Source: Streptomyces cyaneofuscatus (GTDB taxonomy: Bacteria > Actinomycetota > Actinomycetes > Streptomycetales > Streptomycetaceae). From it: a stretch of 64,000 nucleotides of DNA. Made by a program: the position numbers and the translations under genes. Shown here piece by piece: positions 18,785-27,777 of the stretch. Every line of letters starts with the position of its first letter. The first letter of the stretch is position 1. The notes beneath the pieces are model-generated. The model made no database searches, was not told the origin of the DNA, and worked only from the letters and a program-made list of their open reading frames with translations. The DNA lies in NCBI RefSeq assembly GCF_000718135.1, contig NZ_JOEM01000015.1, positions 120,475-184,474 on the forward strand. Direction: 5' to 3'.

Positions 18785-19765
18785 ATGGCCTTCACCGTGG
18801 TCCGGTTCAATCTCGTCGATCCCGAAGCCACCCCCGTAACTCTCTCGGCCCGCTACCGCGCCGCCCTGGAGATGGCGGCGTACGCGGACGAGCACGGCGT
18901 CGACACGGTGCAGACCGAAGAGCACCACGGGGTGGCGAACTCCTGGCTGCCCTCCCCGTTCACCTTCGCCGGCGCGGTCTTCGGCGCCACCCGCCGGATC
19001 GCGGTGACGGTGTCGGCGATCATCGGCCCGCTGCACGACCCGCTGCGGCTCGCGGAGGACATCGCGGTGCTGGACCTGCTGAGCGCGGGGCGGCTGGTGA
19101 CGGTCGCGGGGATCGGCTACCGGCCCGAGGAGTACGAGCGGGCGGGCGTGGAGTGGGGGCGGCGCGGCAGGCTCCAGGACGAGCTGCTGGAGACGCTGCT
19201 GGCGGCGTGGACCGGGGAGCCGTTCCCGTACCGGGGCCGTACGGTACGCGTCACCCCGCGCCCGTACACGCGGCCGCATCCGCTGCTCCTGGTCGGCGGC
19301 AGCTCACGGGCGGCGGCGCGGCGGGCGGCCCGGCTGGGGCTGCCGCTCTTCCCGAGCGCGCATCTGCCGGAGCTGGAGGCGTACTACCACCAGCAGCGGG
19401 AGGCCTACGGGACGGAGGGGTTCTGCATGATGCCCGCGGCCCGGACGCCGCTGCTCCACGTCTCCGAGGACCCGGAGCGGACGTGGGCGCTGTACGGGGA
19501 GCACCTGCTGCACGAGGCGCGGACGTACGCCTCCTGGCAGTCCAAGGACATCCGCTCGGCGGTGCGGTCGGCGGCCACGACGGTGGCCGAGCTGCGCGAG
19601 GAGGGGGTGTACCGGATCGTCACGCCGGAGGAGCTGACCGGGCTGGACGCGGATTCGCTGGTGCTGCATCCGCTCTGCGGCGGAATGCCGGTGGAGGAGG
19701 GGTGGCGGAGTCTGCGGCTGTTCTGCGAGGCGCTGGAAACGCCGGCTGCCCCGGCTCGGCCATGA
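18785..19765 (+). CDS. LLM-class flavin-dependent oxidoreductase
   Basis: A 326-residue TIM-barrel protein of the bacterial luciferase-like monooxygenase family, using FMN or F420. Family features: VQTEEHHG near residue 45, a segment after DLLSAGRLVTVAGIGYRPEEYE, and PLLLVGGSSRAAARRAARLG. The substrate cannot be told from sequence. The ATG at 18785 follows AAAGGGA. It is convergent with glcP, 33 bp apart, and no strong terminator is visible between them. The organism encodes cofC, so F420 is available. Confidence 0.9.
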   Translation: MAFTVVRFNLVDPEATPVTLSARYRAALEMAAYADEHGVDTVQTEEHHGVANSWLPSPFTFAGAVFGATRRIAVTVSAIIGPLHDPLRLAEDIAVLDLLSAGRLVTVAGIGYRPEEYERAGVEWGRRGRLQDELLETLLAAWTGEPFPYRGRTVRVTPRPYTRPHPLLLVGGSSRAAARRAARLGLPLFPSAHLPELEAYYHQQREAYGTEGFCMMPAARTPLLHVSEDPERTWALYGEHLLHEARTYASWQSKDIRSAVRSAATTVAELREEGVYRIVTPEELTGLDADSLVLHPLCGGMPVEEGWRSLRLFCEALETPAAPARP

Positions 19766-19798
19766 ACCAGGGCAGCCCGTGAACATAAAAGGAGGTGG

Positions 19799-21217
19799 CT
19801 AGCCCATCTCCTCCAGCGTCTTGCCCTTGGTCTCCTTCACGAACTTGAGCACGAAGGGGATCGAGAGCACGGCGAAGCAGGCGTAGATGATGTACGTCCC
19901 CGAGAGGTTCCAGTCGGCCAGGCTCGGGAAGCTGGCGGTGATCGCCCAGTTGGCCATCCACTGCGCGAAGACGGCGACACCGAGGGCGGCGGCCCGCAGG
20001 CGGTTCGGGAACATCTCGCCCAGGAAGACCCAGACGACGACACCCCACGACAGCGCGAAGAAGAGCACGAACGTGTGGGCGGCGATCAGGGCCACGACGC
20101 CTTGGGTGGTGGGCAGCTTGCCGTCGATCAGGTCGGCGGAGAAGGCCCACGCCTCGACGGCGAGCGCGATGGCCATACCGACCGAGCCGACGAGGGCGAG
20201 CGGCCTGCGGCCCACCCGGTCCACCAGCACCATCGCGATCACCGTGCCGATGATGTTGATGATCGACGTGGTGAACGAATAGAAGAACGAGTCGGTCGGG
20301 TCGATGCCGACGGACTGCCACAGCGTCGCCGAGTAGTAGAACGCCACGTTGATGCCGACGAGCTGCTGGAACATCGACAGGCCGATACCGACCCAGACGA
20401 TGGGCAGGAAGAAGAACCGGTTGCCGAGCAGGTCCTTGAAGGAGGACTTGTGCTCACGGTGCATGGCGGTCTCGATCTCGGCCACGCGGGCGTCGAGATC
20501 GATCTTGTTGCCCTCGACCTCTTCGAGGATCTTGCGGGCTTCGGCCTTCTTGCCGACCGAGATGAGGAAGCGCGGCGACTCGGGGATGGCGAAGGAGAGG
20601 AGCCCGTAGAGGATGGCCGGGACGACCATCACACCGAGCATCCACTGCCAGGCCTCCAGGCCCAGGATCTTGCCGCGCTGGTCGCCGTCGGCGATCTGCA
20701 GGACGGCGTAGTTGACCAGCTGGGAGACGGCGATGCCGATGACGATCGCGGCCTGCTGGAAGGAACCGAGCCGGCCGCGGTAGGCGGGCGGGGAGACCTC
20801 GGCGATGTAGGCCGGGCCGATGACGGAGGCCATGCCGATGGCGAAGCCGCCGATGATGCGCCACATCGCCAGGTCCCAGAGCGCGAACGGCAGGGCGGAG
20901 CCGATGGCGCTGGCGGTGAAGAGCACCGAGGCGATCTGCATGCAGCGGATGCGGCCGATCCGGTCCGCGATCCGGCCGGCGGTGGCGGCGCCGATCGCAC
21001 AGCCGATCAGCGCGATGGCGATGACCTGGGCGAGCGTCCCGGAGCCGATGTCGTACCGGTCGCGGATCGCTTCCACGGCCCCGTTGATGACGGAACTGTC
21101 GTAGCCGAAGAGGAAGCCGCCCATCGCCGCGGCCGCCGTGATGAAGATGACATGGCCGAGATGGTCCGGGTGGGCCGCTCGGGCTCCGGACTCCGGTCCG
21201 GTCGCTGCGCTGGTCAC
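19799..21217 (-). CDS. glcP: Glucose permease, MFS sugar porter
   Basis: Major facilitator superfamily sugar/H+ symporter of 472 residues with 12 predicted membrane segments. Sugar-porter signatures: GRIADRIGR (loop 2-3), PESPRFL (end of TM6), QQLVGIN (TM7), DRVGRRPL (loop 8-9) and a C-terminal KETKGKTLEEM. It closely matches what I remember of S. coelicolor GlcP, the main glucose uptake system, in length and sequence. The GTG at 21217 has AGGAG 5 nt upstream. A good -35/-10 pair lies about 110-130 bp upstream. Confidence 0.92.
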   Translation of the reverse strand: MTSAATGPESGARAAHPDHLGHVIFITAAAAMGGFLFGYDSSVINGAVEAIRDRYDIGSGTLAQVIAIALIGCAIGAATAGRIADRIGRIRCMQIASVLFTASAIGSALPFALWDLAMWRIIGGFAIGMASVIGPAYIAEVSPPAYRGRLGSFQQAAIVIGIAVSQLVNYAVLQIADGDQRGKILGLEAWQWMLGVMVVPAILYGLLSFAIPESPRFLISVGKKAEARKILEEVEGNKIDLDARVAEIETAMHREHKSSFKDLLGNRFFFLPIVWVGIGLSMFQQLVGINVAFYYSATLWQSVGIDPTDSFFYSFTTSIINIIGTVIAMVLVDRVGRRPLALVGSVGMAIALAVEAWAFSADLIDGKLPTTQGVVALIAAHTFVLFFALSWGVVVWVFLGEMFPNRLRAAALGVAVFAQWMANWAITASFPSLADWNLSGTYIIYACFAVLSIPFVLKFVKETKGKTLEEMG

Positions 21218-21322
21218 ATGAACTCCTGATGCCTGGCCGCAAGTCAGACGTGGGGGGTGAGCCTTCCCAGTGGGGCACAACATCCGGCCCGCCACCACTT
21301 GAAGGTGAAAGCAACTTTGCAG

Positions 21323-21350
21323 AGGTTATGCGTTCAAGAAACGAAGTCAA
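21323..21350 (-). promoter_or_regulatory. Candidate sigma-HrdB promoter of glcP
   Basis: On the minus strand TTGACT and TAACCT are separated by 16 nt, a close match to the vegetative -35/-10 consensus and unusual in so GC-rich a genome. Predicted initiation is near 21316, giving a ~100-nt leader before the glcP GTG. Confidence 0.5.
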
Positions 21351-21443
21351 ACAGCGGGTCCCAGCGCATGTACCCAGGCGTGCGCGAAAGGTGCGTCGAA
21401 CCTCTGATGTTTCGGTAAAGAGTCGGCGGATCCGCCGATCGGG

Positions 21444-24400
21444 TCAACGCAGCCGCTGGCTGATCACCTTCGACACACCGTCACCCTGCATGGAGACGCC
21501 GTACAGCGCGTCGGCGACCTCCATCGTCCGCTTCTGGTGGGTGATGACGATCAGCTGGGAACTCTCCTGGAGCTCCTCCATGATCCGGATCAGCCGCTGC
21601 AGGTTGGTGTCGTCGAGCGCCGCCTCGACCTCGTCCATCACATAGAAGGGACTGGGCCGGGCCTTGAAGATGGAGACCAGCAACGCCACGGCCGTCAGGG
21701 ACCGTTCACCGCCCGAGAGCAGGGAGAGCCGCTTCACCTTCTTGCCCGGCGGACGGGCCTCCACGTCCACTCCGGTGGTGAGCATGTTGTCCGGATCGGT
21801 CAGGATCAGCCGCCCCTCACCGCCGGGGAAGAGCCGGGCGAAGACGCCCTCGAACTGACGGGCCGTGTCCCGGTACGCCTCCGTGAACACCTGCTCGACC
21901 CGCTCGTCGACCTCCTTGATCACCTGGAGCAGATCGGCCCGGGTCTTCTTCAGGTCTTCGAGCTGCTCGGAGAGGAACTGGTGCCGTTCCTCCAGCGCGG
22001 AGAACTCCTCAAGGGCGAGCGGATTCACCTTCCCGAGTTGCTGGTACGCCCGTTCGGCCGACCGCAGCCGCTTCTCCTGCTCCGACCTCACGAACGGCTT
22101 CGGCCGGTTACGCGGATGCTCCGGGTCCTCCGGCAGATCCTCGCCCTCGGCGGGCGGCGAAGGCGGCACCAGCTGGTCCGGGCCGTACTCGGAGACCAGC
22201 CCCGCCGGCTCCACGCCCAGCTCCTCCAGGGCCCTGGTCTCCAGCTGCTCGATGCGCAGCCGCTTCTCGGCGCCCAGCACCTCACCCCGGTGGACGGAGT
22301 CGGTGAGCTTGTCCAGCTCGCCCTTGAGGTCGCGGCCCCGGCCCCGCTCGGCGGCCAGCTCGCGCTCCCGCTCGCCCTTGGCGGCCTCGGCCGACGTGCG
22401 CTCCTGATCGGCCCGTACGAGGGACACCTCGACGTGCGCGAGCAGCTGACGGGCGCCCGAGGCGACGGCGGAGGCCACGGCGGCCTCGTGCCGCAGCCGG
22501 GCCCGGCGCTGCTCGGCGCGGGCGCGAGCCTCGCGTTCGGTACGGGCCGCCCGGTCGAGGCCGTCGGCGCGTCCGGCCAGGGACTTGACGCGTTCCTCGT
22601 GGGTACGGGCCTGGAGCCGGGCCTCCATCTCGGTCTGGCGGGCGTTGGCCCCGTCGGCGGCGAGCCGGTCCCGTACGGAGGTGTCGGGCTCCTCCTCCAC
22701 CGGCGCCTCCTGGGCCACCAGCAGCCGCTCCGCCAGCTCCTCCGCCTCCTCCATCGCCCGCTCCAAGGCCTCCTGGGCGCGGGCCGCGGAGGCGGTCATC
22801 CGCTCGGCCTCGCCCGCCGCGGCCCGGGCCTGCCCGGAGAGCCGGCCGAGTTGCTGGGCGACACCCGACTTCTCCCGCTCGGCCGCCCGACGCCGCTCCC
22901 CCAGCTCCTCGACGAGCGCGGCCCCCTCCGTGCGCCGCTCCCCCGCCAGCCGCTGGGCCTGAGCCAGCTCCTCGCACCGCACGGCGAGGTCGGCCAGCTC
23001 GGCGGCGGCCTCGTCCACGGAGGCCTGCACCTCCAGGAGGCTGGGCGCCCCGGCGGACCCGCCGTGCGCGAAGTGGGCGGAGAGCACGTCCCCTTCACCG
23101 GTCACCACGGTCAGCCCGGGGTGCGCGGCGACGAGGGCCTCGGCGTCCTCCAGGGTGGGGACGACGACGGTGTCCCGTACGAGGCGGCGTACGGCGGCCA
23201 TGAGGGCGGCGGGGCCGGTGACGAGGTCGGCCACGGCGGGGGTGGTGAGGGTTTCGGTACGGCCGTGGGGCAGCGCGAGGACATCGGGGCCGCCGGGCGC
23301 GGACCCCGTATCGCCGGGTGCGCCACCCTGTGCGGGCAGCGGGCCGGAGGACGCCTCCGGAGCCTCGTCCTGTACGTGCTCGTTCTGTACGTGCTCGCCG
23401 CCCTGCCCCGGTACGTGCGGCGGCTCCGGGTCCACGGCCCCCGGCTGCCCCGGTACGTGGCCGGGCCGGGCGCCCTCCGCCGGCTCCCCCTCCCCCAGCA
23501 GCATCGCCGCCCGCCCCGCGTCCTGTTCACGCAGCAGCCGGATCGCGTCGGCGGCCGTGGCCGGGTCCTTCACCGCCACCGCGTCCGCCGCGGCGCCGAG
23601 GGCGGCGGCGACCGGGACCTCGTAGCCGGGGCGGACGGTGAGCAGTTCGGCGGCGGGGCCGAGCAGGCCCGTCAGCCGTTCGCGGGCGCCGAGCAGCGCG
23701 CCCGTACCGTCCTTGCGGCGCAGCCCCAGGGCCAGCGCCTCGTGCCGGGCCGCGACCGCCGCCCGCCTGCGCTCGGCGGCCGTCGCCTCCTCGCGGGCGG
23801 CGCTGTGGGCGGCCTGGGCCACGGCGAGGGCCTGCTTGGCCTCCTCGTGGCGGGCGGTCAGCTCCTCGTCGTCGGCGTCCAGGCCCTCGACCTCGGCCTT
23901 GAGCTGCTCGTACTCCTCCTGGGCGGTGACGGCCCGCTCCTGGGCCTCGTCGCGCGATGCGGCCAGCCGGTCGATCTCGGCCTGCGCCGAACCGGCCCGG
24001 CTGCGGGCCGCGTTGACCTGGCCGTTCAGCCGGGCCAGGCCCTCGCGGCGGTCGGCGATGGCGCGGGCGGCGTCCTTGAGGCGGCGCTCCTCGGCGGCCA
24101 GCTCGCGCTCCAGGTCGGCGCGATGGGCGACGGTGTCCTCCAGCGCGTGTTCGGCCGCCTCCAGGGCCGCCGTCAGCTCCGCCTCCTGCTCACGGATCCG
24201 GGCGGCCTCGCGCTCCAGGTCCTCGGGGTCGCGGCCCCGGCGCTCCTCGGCGGGGGCCTCGGTGGCGCTCCTGACCCGGGCGTCGGCCAGCGAGACCGTG
24301 CCGCGGACCCGCTCGGCCAGCTGCGACAGCTCGTACCAGGTCTGCTGGGCGCGCTGGAGCCGGGGCGCGAGGCGGCGCACCTCGCCCTCCAGCTCGGCCT

Positions 24401-25205
24401 CCCGGGCGAGCGCGGCCTTCAGCTCGGCCTCCGCCGCGTCCTTCCGCTTCTTCAGCTCGGCCTCGTCGGCGATCTCGTCGCGCAGGGCGTCCCGCAGGGT
24501 CACCAGGTCGTGCGCGAGGAGCCGGAGCCGGGCGTCGCGCAGGTCGGCCTGGATGACGGCGGCCCGCCGGGCGACGGCGGCCTGCCGGCCGAGGGGCTTG
24601 AGCTGGCGGCGCAGCTCGTCGGTGAGGTCCTGGACACGGGCCAGGTTGGCGCCCATCGCGTCCAGCTTGCGGAGCGCCTTCTCCTTCCGCTTCCGGTGCT
24701 TGAGGACGCCTGCGGCCTCCTCGATGAAGGCCCGGCGGCCCATCGGGTCGGCGTGCAGGACGGAGTCCAACTGCCCCTGGCCGACGATGACGTGCATCTC
24801 GCGGCCGATACCGGAATCGGAGAGGAGTTCCTGGATGTCCAGCAGCCGGCAGGTGTCCCCATTGATCTGGTATTCGCTGCCGCCATTGCGGAACATGATC
24901 CGAGTGATCGTCACTTCGGCGTACTCGATGGGCAATGCACCATCGGAATTGTCGATGGTCAGCGACACTTCGGCGCGGCCGAGCGGAGGCCGCCCGGTCG
25001 TCCCGGCGAAGATCACGTCTTCCATCTTGCCGCCGCGCAGGGATTTGGCCCCCTGTTCTCCCATGACCCAGGAGAGGGCGTCCACCACATTGGATTTCCC
25101 CGACCCATTGGGGCCGACGACACAGGTGATCCCCGGTTCGAACCGCAGGGTGGTGGCGGACGCGAACGATTTGAAACCACGCAGGGTCAGGGCCTTGAGG
25201 TGCAC
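21444..25205 (-). CDS. smc: Chromosome segregation protein SMC
   Basis: Condensin ATPase that organises and segregates the chromosome with ScpA/ScpB. In 1253 residues: the N-terminal Walker A GPNGSGKSN (32-40), a long coiled coil, the hinge (about 515-700), a return coiled coil, then the ABC signature LLSGGERSLTAVALL (about 1163) and Walker B FYVMDEVEAALDD (about 1187). Residues ~570-650 form a Pro/Gly/Glu-rich insertion in the hinge with repeated HVPGQ and EHVQ(N/D)E words. The protein is ~65 residues longer than the S. coelicolor SMC I recall (about 1186). The start is the ATG at 25205. Confidence 0.97.
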   Translation of the reverse strand: MHLKALTLRGFKSFASATTLRFEPGITCVVGPNGSGKSNVVDALSWVMGEQGAKSLRGGKMEDVIFAGTTGRPPLGRAEVSLTIDNSDGALPIEYAEVTITRIMFRNGGSEYQINGDTCRLLDIQELLSDSGIGREMHVIVGQGQLDSVLHADPMGRRAFIEEAAGVLKHRKRKEKALRKLDAMGANLARVQDLTDELRRQLKPLGRQAAVARRAAVIQADLRDARLRLLAHDLVTLRDALRDEIADEAELKKRKDAAEAELKAALAREAELEGEVRRLAPRLQRAQQTWYELSQLAERVRGTVSLADARVRSATEAPAEERRGRDPEDLEREAARIREQEAELTAALEAAEHALEDTVAHRADLERELAAEERRLKDAARAIADRREGLARLNGQVNAARSRAGSAQAEIDRLAASRDEAQERAVTAQEEYEQLKAEVEGLDADDEELTARHEEAKQALAVAQAAHSAAREEATAAERRRAAVAARHEALALGLRRKDGTGALLGARERLTGLLGPAAELLTVRPGYEVPVAAALGAAADAVAVKDPATAADAIRLLREQDAGRAAMLLGEGEPAEGARPGHVPGQPGAVDPEPPHVPGQGGEHVQNEHVQDEAPEASSGPLPAQGGAPGDTGSAPGGPDVLALPHGRTETLTTPAVADLVTGPAALMAAVRRLVRDTVVVPTLEDAEALVAAHPGLTVVTGEGDVLSAHFAHGGSAGAPSLLEVQASVDEAAAELADLAVRCEELAQAQRLAGERRTEGAALVEELGERRRAAEREKSGVAQQLGRLSGQARAAAGEAERMTASAARAQEALERAMEEAEELAERLLVAQEAPVEEEPDTSVRDRLAADGANARQTEMEARLQARTHEERVKSLAGRADGLDRAARTEREARARAEQRRARLRHEAAVASAVASGARQLLAHVEVSLVRADQERTSAEAAKGERERELAAERGRGRDLKGELDKLTDSVHRGEVLGAEKRLRIEQLETRALEELGVEPAGLVSEYGPDQLVPPSPPAEGEDLPEDPEHPRNRPKPFVRSEQEKRLRSAERAYQQLGKVNPLALEEFSALEERHQFLSEQLEDLKKTRADLLQVIKEVDERVEQVFTEAYRDTARQFEGVFARLFPGGEGRLILTDPDNMLTTGVDVEARPPGKKVKRLSLLSGGERSLTAVALLVSIFKARPSPFYVMDEVEAALDDTNLQRLIRIMEELQESSQLIVITHQKRTMEVADALYGVSMQGDGVSKVISQRLR

Positions 25206-25598
25206 GCCGCCGGACTCTACCTTTCCCTCTCGGTTTCGGTCATGAAGGTGCAGGGCACATCAGACGGTAAGCGAGAGGGGTGCGGCGGGGGGCCGGGGGG
25301 TTCGGGCAAGAAAAAAGGGACGCCGGAGCGTCCCTGTAGATCTTGGTGCGTAGATCCTTGATCCTTGTGCATGATCTTGGTGCGTGATCGTGTTGCGGGG
25401 ATCTGTACGGTCCTGCACGGCGCATCGCCACGGCAACCGGGCGATGCGTTGCCGGTGATCCGGACACGGGCGGCCCTGTCGGTCAGGGACCCGGTCGTCC
25501 GGGGACGGCGATCCGTGACGCAGGACGGATCAGATATGGAGAGATGTTCCGAGGCTGATGAGACTGCTCAGCCCGACCGGCCCCGAGGGGGCCACCGG
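25206..25598. other. smc upstream region with terminator and repeats
   Basis: 393 bp without a gene. It contains an intrinsic terminator (25306-25335), then an AT-richer stretch with two copies of GATCTTGGTGCGT (25339-25351 and 25373-25385, 34 bp apart) interspersed with GATCCTTG words. The smc promoter should lie at the left end of this region. Confidence 0.55.
25306..25335 (-). terminator. Intrinsic terminator with U-tract
   Basis: On the minus strand the stem AGGGACGC-TCCG-GCGTCCCT is followed directly by TTTTTTC. This is a textbook rho-independent terminator, rare in Streptomyces. It would stop minus-strand transcription from the small coiled-coil gene before smc. Confidence 0.88.
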
Positions 25599-25811
25599 TC
25601 AGGTCAGCGCAGGCTCGCCCTGGGGTACGTCGATGTCGATGCTGTCGAGCAACGACTCCTGGTGCTGAGCGGCGGCGTTGAGCGCGTCGTTCTCGTCCTG
25701 GATCCGGTTGAGCTCGGATTCCAGGTCCTGGACGCGCTGCTGGAGCCGTCGCATCTCGGCGAGGAGTCGCGGGTCGGAACCGCCGACGTAACCGAGAAGC
25801 GCCTTTGCCAT
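25599..25811 (-). CDS. Small conserved coiled-coil protein
   Basis: A 70-residue protein whose central part (RRLQQRVQDLESELNRIQDENDAL, residues ~21-44) is a clear heptad coiled coil. A short N-terminal segment MAKALLGYVGGSDPR and an acidic tail flank it. I recall near-identical small proteins in many actinobacteria, without an assigned function. The heptads suggest dimerisation or binding to a coiled-coil partner. The gene is isolated on the minus strand between acyP and the terminator upstream of smc. A link to SMC is suggested by position only. Confidence 0.82.
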   Translation of the reverse strand: MAKALLGYVGGSDPRLLAEMRRLQQRVQDLESELNRIQDENDALNAAAQHQESLLDSIDIDVPQGEPALT

Positions 25812-26249
25812 GATGGATGGTCCTCCACAATGAGTGACCGACCGATGCGGTGTGGGTCGTCAGGGGATCGCACCCGCGGTGCTCGGCAGGGCTCTGTCAC
25901 CACTGCGGTTCTGCTGCATATCAGCTCTACCGAACAGCTAAGGTGCGCGGGGTTTTCAGCGTCTCACCAAAAAGTTTGACGGTCAACACGATCACACCCC
26001 GTGGAGCCAGGTGTCCCGGGGGCGCGCGGCCGGACGATCATGCGGCGCGACTCTCCTGCGGGACCCCGACGGGTGTGAAGATCTTCGTCAATGCCGCAGC
26101 CTTGCACGACATCCCGCATCTGGCAACCATCGGTCGCCGCGCGGTCCTTTCGCAGGTCATTTCGGGTGTGGGGCCCGACGGGGCCGGCCCGTGACCGTTC
26201 GCTCCGGCGCGTTCACCGAGCGGATCGGGGACGCCTGTGCGAGCCCCTA
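25812..26249. other. Intergenic region, no confident gene
   Basis: 438 bp between the small coiled-coil gene and acyP. A 39-codon plus-strand frame from a GTG at 26075 to 26194 has protein-like composition but no ribosome-binding site or recognised family. The segment 25900-26000 is AT-richer and may carry the promoter of the coiled-coil gene. Confidence 0.4.
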
Positions 26250-26531
26250 TCAGCGGATGGCGAATCCGTCGTAACCGCCGCGCGGGGTGTCCCAGATCTC
26301 AGTGACTCCATCCACGCGCCCGGGTGTGTCGTCGGAGCGCAGCCAATCCAGCAGACGGTGGCAATTGTCACGTGATCCTTCGGCGACCACCTGCACCCGG
26401 CCGTCGTCGAGATTGAGTGCAAAGCCCACGAGTCCGCCGATCTCCAAAGCATTTGCCCTGGTGAACCAGCGGAAGCCTACTTGCTGTACTCGGCCGCGTA
26501 CCCAGATGACCAGCCGTGCCTCTTCGTTCAT
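26250..26531 (-). CDS. acyP: Acylphosphatase
   Basis: A 93-residue enzyme that hydrolyses acyl phosphates such as carbamoyl or 1,3-bisphosphoglycerate. The signature [13 protein letters not shown] supplies the phosphate-binding loop and catalytic Arg (about residue 21). The catalytic Asn lies in [11 protein letters not shown] (about 40). Length and fold segments match the family. It is transcribed away from the CAP-domain gene. Confidence 0.93.
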   Translation of the reverse strand: MNEEARLVIWVRGRVQQVGFRWFTRANALEIGGLVGFALNLDDGRVQVVAEGSRDNCHRLLDWLRSDDTPGRVDGVTEIWDTPRGGYDGFAIR

Positions 26532-26712
26532 GCCCGAACGCTAACCGGCCAATTGCTCCAAGAGCACGGCGGCCCCTTTGAGCCATGGCGTACAGTCCCG
26601 TCGCAATAGCCTCACTCGTTCGGGTGAGTACGGGGACCAAGATCGACCGATAGGTCGACCGGTCATCGGGTGACGTCGCTGCGACGTCCGGAGCATCAGG
26701 AAGGCACAGCGC

Positions 26713-27693
26713 ATGGGACGCCACCGACGATCCGCCGCAGGCCCCGCCGCTGAAGAACCCGCGGCCGGAGCGGCCTCGCGGCACCGGGGCACGCGCCGGA
26801 AGAAGAAGTCCGCGGTGCCCGTGCGCACCGGGCTCCTCGGAGCGTCGGCCGCGATGGCGGTCGGCGCGGTCGCCGTCGCCTCGGGCCTGCTCCCCGGCGG
26901 CGACACCTACACCTCGGGCGGCTCCACCGCGGCCGACCAGGTCCGCACCGGCGGCGCCCCCGACCTGCTGACGCAGCAGGGCGGCTCCAGCGCCCCGGCC
27001 GACCGGTCCTCCTCCCCCGCCAGCCGGGGCAGCGAACGCCCCGAGGCCCCGTCGAAGGCCCCCTCGAAGTCGCCGTCCAAGACCCCGGCCAAGACGCCCT
27101 CGAAGTCGCCCTCCGGCAGCGCGTCGAAGACCCCGTCGAAGTCGGCCGCCCCCTCCGCCACGCCCTCGAAGAAGCCGGCCGCCACGCCGTCCAAGGAGTC
27201 GAAGGCGCCCACCACTGCCCCGAGGAAGAGCACCGCCCCGGCGAGCAAGGCCCCGGCCCCGCCGACGAAGACCGTGGCCCCGCCGCCCAGCAAGAAGCCC
27301 GCCCCCTCGCCTTCCGACACCTCCGCCCGCGCCGAGGTACTGGCCCTGGTGAACCAGGAGCGCGCGAAGGTCGGCTGCTCCCCGCTGACCACCAGCACCC
27401 CGCTCACCTCGCTCGCCCAGAACTTCAGCGAGGACATGGCGGCCCGCGACTTCTTCGACCACACCGACCCGGACGGCGACACCCCCTGGGACCGGGCCGC
27501 CCAGGCCGGTGTGCAGGGACTCGCCGCGGAGAACATCGCCCGCGGCCAGGCCGACGCCCAGGCCGTGATGGACGGCTGGATGAACAGCGACGGCCACCGC
27601 GCGAACATTCTCAACTGCGACTACAAGACGATCGGCATCGGCATCCACGAGGGCTCCGGCGGCCCGTGGTGGGTCCAGAACTTCGGCTTCTGA
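26713..27693 (+). CDS. Secreted CAP/SCP-domain protein
   Basis: A 326-residue protein. A basic N-terminus (RRKKK, about residues 29-35) precedes a hydrophobic segment (GLLGASAAMAVGAVAVASGLL, about 39-59), a signal peptide or anchor. Then comes a ~120-residue Ser/Pro/Lys/Thr-rich linker with repeated KSPSK/KTPSK units, probably spanning the cell wall. The C-terminal CAP domain (about 205-326) starts EVLALVNQERAKVGCSPL and has HTDPDGDTPWDRA, AENIARG and WMNSDGHRANILN. CAP proteins have diverse roles and this one's is unknown. An SD-like AGGAAGG precedes the ATG. Confidence 0.9.
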   Translation: MGRHRRSAAGPAAEEPAAGAASRHRGTRRKKKSAVPVRTGLLGASAAMAVGAVAVASGLLPGGDTYTSGGSTAADQVRTGGAPDLLTQQGGSSAPADRSSSPASRGSERPEAPSKAPSKSPSKTPAKTPSKSPSGSASKTPSKSAAPSATPSKKPAATPSKESKAPTTAPRKSTAPASKAPAPPTKTVAPPPSKKPAPSPSDTSARAEVLALVNQERAKVGCSPLTTSTPLTSLAQNFSEDMAARDFFDHTDPDGDTPWDRAAQAGVQGLAAENIARGQADAQAVMDGWMNSDGHRANILNCDYKTIGIGIHEGSGGPWWVQNFGF

Positions 27694-27720
27694 CCCGTAG
27701 GCCCAGACACACGACCACCA

Positions 27721-27769
27721 CTTACGCCCGTACAGCGCTCCCTCCAGGTGAGCGCTGTACGGGCGTAAG
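27721..27769. promoter_or_regulatory. Perfect 19-bp inverted repeat before HxlR gene
   Basis: CTTACGCCCGTACAGCGCT and its exact complement flank an 11-nt loop. The repeat lies 28 nt after the CAP-gene stop and ends 8 nt before the HxlR ATG, leaving no room for a ribosome-binding site. It may be the CAP-gene terminator, an HxlR operator (each arm contains GTAC), or both. Confidence 0.65.
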
Positions 27770-27777
27770 CTGCTGAT

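Noticed and set aside
19766..19798. AAAGGAGGTGG as a ribosome-binding site for a small gene
   Set aside because: No start codon follows at a usable distance on the plus strand. It lies in the 33-bp gap between two convergent genes.
21537..25361. About 1270-codon plus-strand open frame opposite smc
   Set aside because: Composition is Gly/Leu/Arg-rich with no domain. It mirrors the third-position bias of smc.
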